Positions 1-7,159 of a DNA stretch of 64,000 nt are shown here, piece after piece. Where the stretch lies: the NCBI RefSeq assembly GCF_030269485.1, contig NZ_BSTL01000022.1, positions 108,298-172,297 of the forward strand. Reading direction: 5' to 3'. The translations under genes and the position numbers were made by a program. The stretch is from Actinoplanes sp. NBRC 103695 (GTDB taxonomy: Bacteria; Actinomycetota; Actinomycetes; Mycobacteriales; Micromonosporaceae). Below the pieces are notes generated by a model. That model made no database searches and was not told the origin of the DNA. It saw nothing but the letters and a program-made list of their open reading frames with translations. The stretch's first letter is position 1. Each line of letters begins with the position of its first letter.

Positions 1-370
1 CGGCGGTGAGGTCGTCGGTGAGGTCCTTGAGCTGGCCCGCCTCGACCATCGCGGCCATCTTGCCGCCGCCGCGCTGGAGGAACATGTCGGGCGCGGAGCC
101 GGAGTTCAGCGCGGTCTGAAGCTTGCCGTCCAGGTCTTCGTTCTGGACGGTCTGGATCTTGATCGTGACGGTCGGGTGGGCCGTGTGGTAGTCGGCGGCC
201 ACCTTCTCCCAGAAGGCCTTGCCGGGACCGGTCGTGGCGTTCTCCCACAGTTGCATGGTGACGTTGCCGCCGGAGTCGGAGCCGTCGTCGTCGCCACCGC
301 TGCAGGCGACCAGGCCGGCCGTGCTCAGAGCCAGTGCGGCCGCCAAGGCCAGGGATTTATGGGGTGCCAT
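1..370 (-). CDS. Sugar ABC transporter substrate-binding lipoprotein (3' end outside window)
   Basis: Only the first 123 residues are inside the window; the gene runs off the left edge. The N-terminus is a type II signal peptide with lipobox LVAC followed by a GGDDDGSDSGG linker, so it is an exported lipoprotein. The next part (VTMQLWENATTGPGKAFWEK, then APDMFLQ) is typical of family 1 extracellular solute-binding proteins, which deliver oligosaccharides to an ABC importer. The ATG at 370 was chosen because the signal peptide starts there. The promoter region carries a perfect CGAAA-G-TTTCG palindrome and a TTTCCGGAA element that recur near the xylanase and ThuA genes, suggesting a plant-sugar substrate (inference). 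The permeases are not visible. Confidence 0.85.
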   Translation of the reverse strand, partial: MAPHKSLALAAALALSTAGLVACSGGDDDGSDSGGNVTMQLWENATTGPGKAFWEKVAADYHTAHPTVTIKIQTVQNEDLDGKLQTALNSGSAPDMFLQRGGGKMAAMVEAGQLKDLTDDLTA

Positions 371-390
371 GAAGCTCACCTCTCGGGTTC

Positions 391-415
391 CGAAAGTTTC
401 GAAGTGTTTCCGGAA
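391..415. promoter_or_regulatory. Operator-like palindrome upstream of the sugar-binding lipoprotein
   Basis: CGAAAGTTTCG at 391-401 is a perfect 5-1-5 palindrome, followed by TTTCCGGAA at 407-415. Both lie 21-45 bases upstream of the lipoprotein start. Similar elements occur at 3594-3622 and 3741-3768. Palindromes of this GAAA/TTTC type are known upstream of actinomycete xylan-utilisation genes; the regulator is not identified here. Confidence 0.5.
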
Positions 416-592
416 TGTGAAGCCCAAGCTAGGAAGAGATACATAGACATGTCAAGGCATTCGTCTGACCGAACCTGCCGTGGAGATCAACAAATGGGGT
501 CACCGGCGTCGACAGAGGATCGACGCGAAAGTCCCGGAAGTTGCGGCTCGCAGAAACCGACGATCGTGTGGAGCGTCGGCGCAATAGAACGT

Positions 593-621
593 TTGACGTT
601 ATATTCAGTCTCGCGTACTGT
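593..621 (+). promoter_or_regulatory. Probable leaderless promoter of the padR gene
   Basis: TTGACG (593-598) and TACTGT (616-621) are separated by 17 bases. The GTG start at 630 lies only 8 bases after the -10 hexamer, so transcription would begin at or next to the start codon. No ribosome-binding site is visible, which fits a leaderless transcript. Confidence 0.45.
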
Positions 622-629
622 CCCCGGCC

Positions 630-959
630 GTGCATGAGACGAGCTTTCTCATCCTGAGTGCGTTGGCGGCCCGGCCGCTGCACGGCTACGGGATCATCCA
701 GTCCGTCGTCGACCTGTCCGACGGCGAGGTCAAGCTGAGGCCGGGCACCCTCTACGGCGCCCTCGACCGGCTCGCCGATCAGGGCCTGATCGGCGTCGAC
801 CGGGAGGAGGCGGTGGACGGCCGGCTGCGCCGCTACTACCGGCTCAACGACGCCGGTGCGACCGCGCTCGCCGTTCAGGCCCAGCGTCTGCACCGGCGCG
901 CGTCGGTCGCCGAACGCCTGCTGGACGGCCGGGCGGGTCTCGCGGGGGGTGCGGCATGA
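630..959 (+). CDS. PadR family transcriptional regulator
   Basis: A short 109-residue PadR winged-helix protein. The N-terminus (FLILSALAARPLHGYGI) and the segment LRPGTLYGALDRLADQGLI are the recognition helix and wing typical of the family. The C-terminus is short, with one helix, as in PadR-s2 members. The GTG start at 630 gives the conserved N-terminus at once. The stop overlaps the ATG of the next gene (ATGA at 956-959), so the pair is translationally coupled. PadR proteins usually repress a membrane protein or transporter in the same operon, and the partner here is a membrane protein. The ligand is unknown. Confidence 0.88.
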   Translation: MHETSFLILSALAARPLHGYGIIQSVVDLSDGEVKLRPGTLYGALDRLADQGLIGVDREEAVDGRLRRYYRLNDAGATALAVQAQRLHRRASVAERLLDGRAGLAGGAA

Positions 960-1936
960 GGGCGTTGCTCCTCGCGTACCCGCTGCGCATGCGTCGCCGG
1001 CACGGCGCCGAGCTGATCGCCACGCTGACGGACCTTGCCGGCCCGTCGGGGCGGGTCGACCGCTCCGCCCGCCGGCAGTTCGTCCTCGATGGACTGCGCG
1101 AGAGGTTCCGGCTGCCCGCGGGCCGGCCCACCGCGGTCGTCGCGGCCGTGCTGGCGCTGATCGCCGGTGGTGCGCTGGGTGCGGCCGGTGGCGCCTTCGC
1201 GGCGACTTCCGGGTACGCGGATCTGCCCGCGCCGGCGGCGATGGCGCAGCGTTTGTCCGTGCCGGGCAGCACCCCGATCAGCAGGGGCGCGTCGGACCAC
1301 TATCTGGGCATCAACGACACTTTGCCGGCCGGCGCCGATCCGGCCGCGGTGGCCGAACGAACCCGGCAGCGGCTGGTCGCCGACGGCTGGTCGGTCGAGC
1401 CCGTAACCATCGACGACGCCGCGCACTTCAAGGCGGAACGCGGCGGGATCGAGCTGAGCGTGTACGCCTACGGCGGTGAGATGCGGCTGCGACAGATTGC
1501 CGGGTGGCCGCTGCGGCCCGCCGGTTTCGGGTGGCTGCTTGGCGGCGGGCTGCTGCTCGGTCTGCTGACCGGCTGGCTGCTCGCGGCCTCGATGGCGCAT
1601 CGCATCGTGGCGTCGGGCCGCCCGCGGGTGAACGCCGGGCTGGCGGTGGGCGGACTGGTCGCGTTGCTCGTGCCGGCCACGGCGTTCGCGGTGTCGCTGT
1701 GGTGGTACCTGATGAAGGCCGGCTCGACAGGCATGGGCGGCCTGCTGCGCCCGGACGTCTGGGGACTGTCCGGCGATGCCGCTCGCGGCCTGGGCCTGAC
1801 CGGTCCGCCGGCTGTGGACCAGACCCATTGGCTGCTGACCTTCCTGGGCGTCGCCGCGCTGGCCACGGCGGGTGTCCTGACCCGGCGACAGCAGGACTGG
1901 GTGCGAGGCCGGGAAGCCGCCGGGCCGGGATCCTGA
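956..1936 (+). CDS. Membrane protein coupled to PadR
   Basis: A 326-residue protein I cannot assign to a named function. It starts with a short Arg-rich segment (YPLRMRRRHGAEL), of the kind seen in actinobacterial membrane proteins paired with PadR. It has about four hydrophobic segments (roughly residues 58-80, 186-208, 221-243 and 290-307), with an extracytoplasmic-looking loop between the first two that includes ISRGASDHYLGINDTLPAG. It overlaps padR by four bases and almost certainly shares its transcript. A strong hairpin follows 20 bases after the stop. Confidence 0.7.
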   Translation: MRALLLAYPLRMRRRHGAELIATLTDLAGPSGRVDRSARRQFVLDGLRERFRLPAGRPTAVVAAVLALIAGGALGAAGGAFAATSGYADLPAPAAMAQRLSVPGSTPISRGASDHYLGINDTLPAGADPAAVAERTRQRLVADGWSVEPVTIDDAAHFKAERGGIELSVYAYGGEMRLRQIAGWPLRPAGFGWLLGGGLLLGLLTGWLLAASMAHRIVASGRPRVNAGLAVGGLVALLVPATAFAVSLWWYLMKAGSTGMGGLLRPDVWGLSGDAARGLGLTGPPAVDQTHWLLTFLGVAALATAGVLTRRQQDWVRGREAAGPGS

Positions 1937-1955
1937 CCGGGTCCACGGACCGGGT

Positions 1956-1994
1956 GCTGCGGTGTGGCGGCCGGTCGCGCCGCCACACCGCAGC
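1956..1994. terminator. Bidirectional terminator hairpin between convergent genes
   Basis: Arms at 1956-1971 and 1979-1994 (GCTGCGGTGTGGCGGC and its exact complement) form a perfect 16-base-pair stem with a 7-base loop. It lies between the stop of the membrane protein and the stop of the convergent xylanase. There is no T-run, as is usual for actinomycete terminators. Confidence 0.8.
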
Positions 1995-2009
1995 GCGGTG
2001 CAACCGGGT

Positions 2010-3437
2010 TCAGCTCAGGCTGAATCGCTGGTTGGCCTGTCCGTTGCAGTCGTAGATCTGGACCTGCTGACCATTGCCGGTTCCCCAGACGTCCAGGCAG
2101 CGTCCGGACTGCACGCCGGTGATGGTGCCGTTGGAGTTGACGTTCCACTGCTGGTTCGCCTGACCGTTGCAGCTGTAGATCTGCACGGCCGAACCGTTGC
2201 CGGATCCGGCGGCGTCCAGGCACCTGCTGCCGTACACGGTCAGTTGCTTGCTCGAGGTGAGCGTCCACGTCTGGTTGCTCTGACCGTTGCAGTCGTAGAG
2301 CGTGACCCGGGTGCCGTTGTTCTGGGAGGAGCCCGGCACGTCGACACATCTGCCCGACTGAGCGCCGATGATCCGTGTCCCGCTCGGCGCGGGTGGGGTG
2401 GAGGGGTCATCGCTGGGGGACGGTCCCGGGCTCGCCGAGTTGAGCACGTTGAGCACCGAGGTGTAGGCCGCCTTCTTGTTGCCGCCACCGTCGAACAGCA
2501 GCGGGCTCTCGCCGGAGCGCCAGGAATCGCTGTCCCGCACGCCCCAGACGGTGATGCCGATGCAGCGCGCCACGTTGAGGCAGGCCTGGGTCAGCCCGGC
2601 GTACTGCGAGGTGGACGCGTTGGTGACGTCGACCTCGGTCAGCGCCACGTCGACGCCCAGGGCGGCGAAGCTGGACAGGGTGGTCTGGAAGTTGCCCGGC
2701 AGCGAGCTGCCGCCGGTGAAGTGGGTCTGCAGGCCCACACAGTCGATCGGCACGCCGCGGGACTTGAAGTCCCGGATCATGTTGTAGACGCCCTGCGTCT
2801 TGGCGTACGTCCAGTTCTCGATGTTGTAGTCGTTGTAGCAGAGCTTGACGTTCGGGTCGGCGCTGCGGGCGGTGCGGAACGCCACCTCGATCCAGTCGTT
2901 GCCGGTGCCCTGCAGGTTGGAGTTGCGGCGGCTGCCGTTCTCCTCGAAGGCCTCGTTGACGACGTCCCACGCGGCGAGCTTGCCCCGGTAGTGGCCCATC
3001 ACGCCGTTGATGTGGTCGATCATGGCCTGGCGCAGGTTGCTGCCGCTGAGGCTCTGCATCCAGCCGGGCTGCTGCGCGTGCCAGGCGAGGGTGTGGCCGC
3101 GTACCTTCAGGCCGCGCTGGGTCGCCCAGTTGTAGATCTGGTCGCCGGAGTTGAAGTTGAACTGGCCGCGGTTGGGCTGTGTCGCGTCCGGCTTCATCTC
3201 GTTCTCGGCCGTGATCATGTTGAACTCGCGGCCGGCGATCGTGCTGTACGTCGAATCACTGAGCCGGTTCGCCGCGATGGCCGTGCCGAAGTACCGGCCG
3301 GACTGGGCGGCCGCGGCCCCCAGGGTGCTCGCCGCGGCGTTGGCGGCGGGCATCGCCAATCCCATGCCCGCTGCGGCGAGGACGACCGCGGCGACGCCGA
3401 GCAGTGGCCGGAAGGGTAAACGGGAGCTGATTGCCAC
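2010..3437 (-). CDS. Secreted endo-1,4-beta-xylanase, GH10 with C-terminal CBM13
   Basis: The protein has 475 residues. A Sec signal peptide (about 1-35) is followed by a complete GH10 barrel (about 40-340) and a ricin-B/CBM13 trefoil (about 355-475). The acid/base Glu is in WDVVNEAFEE and the nucleophile Glu in DVALTEVDV, both intact. The CBM13 has three repeats ending QTW, QQW and QRF, as in the GH10-CBM13 xylanases of streptomycetes. It hydrolyses internal beta-1,4 links in xylan outside the cell. The GTG start at 3437 is preceded by AAAGGAGG at good spacing. It is divergent from the ThuA-like gene, and the shared intergenic region has repeated palindromes. Confidence 0.95.
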   Translation of the reverse strand: MAISSRLPFRPLLGVAAVVLAAAGMGLAMPAANAAASTLGAAAAQSGRYFGTAIAANRLSDSTYSTIAGREFNMITAENEMKPDATQPNRGQFNFNSGDQIYNWATQRGLKVRGHTLAWHAQQPGWMQSLSGSNLRQAMIDHINGVMGHYRGKLAAWDVVNEAFEENGSRRNSNLQGTGNDWIEVAFRTARSADPNVKLCYNDYNIENWTYAKTQGVYNMIRDFKSRGVPIDCVGLQTHFTGGSSLPGNFQTTLSSFAALGVDVALTEVDVTNASTSQYAGLTQACLNVARCIGITVWGVRDSDSWRSGESPLLFDGGGNKKAAYTSVLNVLNSASPGPSPSDDPSTPPAPSGTRIIGAQSGRCVDVPGSSQNNGTRVTLYDCNGQSNQTWTLTSSKQLTVYGSRCLDAAGSGNGSAVQIYSCNGQANQQWNVNSNGTITGVQSGRCLDVWGTGNGQQVQIYDCNGQANQRFSLS

Positions 3438-3848
3438 GATGGCCTCCTTTCTCGGTTCCGGACCGGGCCACCCGCTTCACGCGGGCAGGGGCATCGAGCC
3501 ACCGTGCGGGTGAAGGAGGTGTCGGTGGATTGCCCGACCTGAACCAGGGAACGATGAAGGTGAATGTGAGGTCATGCTAGGCAGCGCAACACCAGCGAAA
3601 CAATACTTTCCGGAAAACATCCGGAAGTTGATCGTGACCCCGTGTGGCGCCGCGTCGATCGTTTACCTTCTCTAGCTGGCAATTTGCCTCTTCGGAAGCC
3701 TGATAACTTTTTTCACCCTCCATGCAAGTGGGGCGGAGTCGAAAGGTTTCAATCCGAAACTTCCGGAACTCGCTCTTTCTGATCGGGCACGGAAGTCATA
3801 GGCTTCGATGGCAGCCCTTTTCACAGGCACGGATGCCGAGGAGTGATC
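3438..3848. promoter_or_regulatory. Divergent promoter region with repeated TTCCGGAA and CGAAA elements
   Basis: This 411-base gap separates the xylanase (leftward) from the ThuA-like gene (rightward). On the xylanase side are CGAAA (3594-3598), the perfect 10-base palindrome TTTCCGGAAA (3607-3616) and CCGGAAG (3616-3622). On the ThuA side are GAAAGGTTTC (3741-3750), CGAAACTTCCG (3755-3765) and TTCCGGAA (3761-3768). The same composite occurs at 391-415. No ORF with credible homology lies here. Confidence 0.55.
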
Positions 3849-4661
3849 ATGAGACGCTTGGTCAGATACCTGATGGCGGTCGTCGTGGCGATCGGGCTGG
3901 CCGGCTCGGCGGGGCCCGCGGCCGCGGCGGCGTCGGCGCAGCCCCGGTTCACCGCACTGGTCTTCTCGAAGACCGCGGCGTTCCGGCACGACTCGATCCC
4001 GGCCGGGGTGGCCGCGATCCGGCAGCTCGGCGCCGAGCACAACTTCACCGTCGACGCGACCGAGGACGCGTCGGCGTTCACCGACGCCAACCTCGCCCGG
4101 TACGACGTCGTGGTGTGGCTGAGCACCACCGGCGACGTGCTGAACGAGCAACAGCAGAATGCCTTCAAGCGCTACATCCGTTCCGGTGGCGGGTACGCGG
4201 GCATCCACGCCGCCTCGGACACCGAGTACGACTGGCCGTGGTACGGCCGGCTGGTCGGGGCGTACTTCCGTGACCACCCGGGCTCGGTCAACGCCCAGTT
4301 CCAGGTGGCGACGGTCAACGTCCTCGGCCGTGACACCCCCGCCACCCGGCCGCTGCCGCGCGATTGGGACCGGGAGGAGGAGTGGTACAACTTCCGCACC
4401 AACCCCCGGCACACCGTGCGCGTTCTTGCCGAGGTGGACGAGCGGACGTACGACCCGCGCGGCTACAGCGTCCCCGGCGGGTCGCCCGGCATGGGAGCCC
4501 ACCACCCGGTCTCCTGGTGCCAGCCGTACGACGGAGGGCGTGCCTTCTACACCGCGATGGGCCACAAGAGCGAGTACTACTCCGATCCGCTGCTGCTGGC
4601 CCACCTCTACGGCGGCATCCGGATGGCGGCCGGCGTGACACCGTTCCACTGTGGTTCGTAG
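3849..4661 (+). CDS. Secreted ThuA-like domain protein
   Basis: The protein has 270 residues with a signal peptide (about 1-29, ending AAAASA). The mature protein is one ThuA domain, a class I glutamine amidotransferase-like fold. Diagnostic segments are FTALVFSKTAAFRHDSIPAG, YDVVVWLSTTGD, GGGYAGIHAA, GAYFRDHP and the C-terminal GRAFYTAMGHKSE. ThuA proteins are linked to trehalose and other sugar use, and secreted forms often occur beside glycosidases; the exact reaction is not established. I prefer the ATG at 3849 over the GTG at 3843 because GAGGAG (3838-3843) overlaps the GTG and is correctly spaced for the ATG. The upstream motif shared with the xylanase side suggests co-regulation. Confidence 0.85.
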   Translation: MRRLVRYLMAVVVAIGLAGSAGPAAAAASAQPRFTALVFSKTAAFRHDSIPAGVAAIRQLGAEHNFTVDATEDASAFTDANLARYDVVVWLSTTGDVLNEQQQNAFKRYIRSGGGYAGIHAASDTEYDWPWYGRLVGAYFRDHPGSVNAQFQVATVNVLGRDTPATRPLPRDWDREEEWYNFRTNPRHTVRVLAEVDERTYDPRGYSVPGGSPGMGAHHPVSWCQPYDGGRAFYTAMGHKSEYYSDPLLLAHLYGGIRMAAGVTPFHCGS

Positions 4662-4711
4662 AACGGTGCCCGCTCACCGGGAAGCCGGCCGCCGGCGCTG
4701 CTGAGCTCACC

Positions 4712-7126
4712 TCATTGCCCTGTCGGTCCCGCCGCCGTCGCGGCGGAGGCACGGTAGGTGTGGCCGGCCACGCCGGTGAACTCGACCAGATCGGTCTCCG
4801 GGCGTGTCGGGTGGACAACCTCGTCGGCGGTGTCGTCGTGCAACTCGAACTCACCGGCGAAGACCCGGCTGCGGACCCGGACCGCGCCGGTGCGGTCGGG
4901 GGTGACGACCAGTTCGGTGCGGTCACCGCCCCACGTGGCGCCGACCGTGAATCCTCCGCTGCCGCGCAGACCCGCGACACTGCCGGCCGGCCAGGCCGGG
5001 GGCAGCGCGGGGAGCACGTGCAGCTCGCCGTTGTGGCTCTGCAGCAGCATCTCCGCGATGCCGGACGTGGCGCCGAAGTTGCCGTCGATCTGAAAGGGCG
5101 GGTGCAGGTCGAACATGTTCGGCGCGAGCCGGTCCGTGCGCACCAGGTCGCGGATGAGCTTGTGGGCGCGTGCGCCGTCCTCCAGCCGGGCCCAGTAGTT
5201 GATCTTCCACGCGAGTGACCATCCGGTCCCGTCGTCGCCGCGCAGCTCCAGCGTGCGGCGTGCGGCCTCGTACAGCTGCGGGGTGCCCCGCCTGGTGATC
5301 TGGTTGCTCGGGTGCAGGCCGTACAGGTGAGAGACGTGCCGATGGGTGCGCTCGGCCTCCACCCAGTCCGCGAGCCACTCCTGAATGTTGCCGCGGGAGC
5401 CGATCCGCATCGGTGCCAGCCTGTCCCTGGCCGACAGCACCCGGCTGCGGAAGGCCGCGTCGTCCCCCAGGATCTCGGAGGCCCGCGCGCAGCCGCTGAA
5501 CAGGTCGTACAGGATCTGGTTGTCCATGGTCGGTCCGGCGCACACGCTGGCGTCCGGGTGGTGGGCCAGCTCCGGGGAATTCGACGGGTTGGTGACCAGG
5601 TATCCGAGCGAGGGATGGGTGACCAGGGCGTCGAGGAAGAACTGCGCCGCGCCCCGCATCGCCGGGAAGTGGCCGCGGAGGAACCCGAGGTCGCCGGTGA
5701 ACCGGTAGTGGCTCCAGATCAGCGTGGCCAGCCACGCGCCGCCGGTCTGCCACATCCCCCAGAACGCGCCGTCGACGACCGACGTGCCCCGCCACGCGTC
5801 GGTGTTGTGGTGCGTGACCCAGCCGCCCGCGCCGTACTGCGCACGGGCGGTGCGGGCACCGGTGACCGTCAGATCCTCGATCAGGTCGAAGACCGGCAGG
5901 AGACATTCGGAGAGGTTCGTGGTGTCGGCCGGCCAGTAGTTCATGGGCAGGTTCGCGTTGACGGTGTATTTCGAGTCCCAGGCCGGCGCCATCTCCTCGT
6001 TCCAGATGCCCTGCAGGGTGGCCGGCTGCGTGCCCGGCCGCGAGGAGGAGATCAGCAGATAGCGGCCGTACTGGAAGAGCAGGGCGGAGAACTGCGGGTC
6101 GTCGACCCCGGCGTGCTGGGCGATCCTGGTGTCGGTGGTCTGATCGGCGGCCGCGGTGCGCCCCAGGTCGATCGTCACCCGGTTGAACAGCCTCTGGTAG
6201 TCGCTCAGGTGCCGGGAGCGCAGCCGCCGGAAACCGGCGCCGCGGGCGGCGGTGAGGTGCTTTCTCGCGATGCTCTGGTAGTCGCCGCCGACGTTGCGGT
6301 AGTCGACGTAGCTGGAGCCGATCGACACCAGGAGGGTCACGCTCGTGGCGCCGGCCACCCGGAGCGTGCCCCCGGAACTGGTGGCCGTGCCGCCGGTGAC
6401 GCTGACACCGGCCAGGGCGAGGAACCGGACCGAGCCGGCGATTCCCTCCATGCTGCCGGAGATGCCGTCGAGGGCGATGGTCGCCTGGTCCGGACTGCTC
6501 ACGGTCGTGCGTTGCGGGCTGTCGAACGTGGCGGTGAAACTGATCGCGTTCACCCGGTCCGCGGTCAGGCGGACGACGATGACCTGGTCGGGCGCGCTGG
6601 CGAACGTCTCCCGGTGATAGCGCACGCCGTCGAGCACGTAGGTCGTGGCGGCCGTGGCGGTGGTGAGATCGAGCGTCCGCTCGTACCGCTGGGCGCCGGC
6701 GCTGCCGAAGGCGAGCCGCAGGTTCCCGACGGGCTGGTAGGCGAGCTGCCCGGCGGGACTGCCGAGCATCGTCTGGTTGATCAGGTCCTGCGCCTGGGTC
6801 CACCGGTCGGCGAAGACGTGCCGCCGGATCTCCGGCAGTGCCGCCGCGCCGCGGGGGTTCGCGGAGTCGTACGGGCCGCCGGCCCAGACGGTGTCCTCGT
6901 TGAGCTGCAGCCGCTCGGTGTCGACGTTGCCGAAGACCATGGCGCCGAGACGTCCGTTGCCGATCGGCAACGCCCGCAGCCATTCCGAACCCGCGGGCTC
7001 GTCGTAGCGCAGGGCCAGGTCGCCGGCGGCCGGCGCCCGCGGCGGAGGTGACGCCGGCGGTAGCAGCACGGCGCCGGCGCCGGCGGCCCCCGCGGCGAGG
7101 AATCTTCGTCGGGTCACCTCTGTCAT
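4712..7126 (-). CDS. GH95 family glycosidase (alpha-L-fucosidase or alpha-L-galactosidase type)
   Basis: The protein has 804 residues. The twin-Arg signal (TRRRFLAAGAAGAGAVLL) implies Tat export. The N-terminal domain has LPIGNGRLGAMVFG and LNEDTVWAGGP, the GH95 signature, and the barrel has VNANLPMNYWPAD, matching the catalytic Asn pair region. Length is normal for the family. GH95 enzymes remove terminal alpha-L-fucose (or L-galactose) by inversion, for example from xyloglucan side chains; which sugar is used cannot be told from sequence alone. It is the last gene of the hemicellulase operon, starting 33 bases after the GH127 gene, with AGGAG before the ATG. Confidence 0.93.
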   Translation of the reverse strand: MTEVTRRRFLAAGAAGAGAVLLPPASPPPRAPAAGDLALRYDEPAGSEWLRALPIGNGRLGAMVFGNVDTERLQLNEDTVWAGGPYDSANPRGAAALPEIRRHVFADRWTQAQDLINQTMLGSPAGQLAYQPVGNLRLAFGSAGAQRYERTLDLTTATAATTYVLDGVRYHRETFASAPDQVIVVRLTADRVNAISFTATFDSPQRTTVSSPDQATIALDGISGSMEGIAGSVRFLALAGVSVTGGTATSSGGTLRVAGATSVTLLVSIGSSYVDYRNVGGDYQSIARKHLTAARGAGFRRLRSRHLSDYQRLFNRVTIDLGRTAAADQTTDTRIAQHAGVDDPQFSALLFQYGRYLLISSSRPGTQPATLQGIWNEEMAPAWDSKYTVNANLPMNYWPADTTNLSECLLPVFDLIEDLTVTGARTARAQYGAGGWVTHHNTDAWRGTSVVDGAFWGMWQTGGAWLATLIWSHYRFTGDLGFLRGHFPAMRGAAQFFLDALVTHPSLGYLVTNPSNSPELAHHPDASVCAGPTMDNQILYDLFSGCARASEILGDDAAFRSRVLSARDRLAPMRIGSRGNIQEWLADWVEAERTHRHVSHLYGLHPSNQITRRGTPQLYEAARRTLELRGDDGTGWSLAWKINYWARLEDGARAHKLIRDLVRTDRLAPNMFDLHPPFQIDGNFGATSGIAEMLLQSHNGELHVLPALPPAWPAGSVAGLRGSGGFTVGATWGGDRTELVVTPDRTGAVRVRSRVFAGEFELHDDTADEVVHPTRPETDLVEFTGVAGHTYRASAATAAGPTGQ

Positions 7127-7159
7127 GTCACTCCTGTCGGGTGGGTCGTGTCGAGGGCT

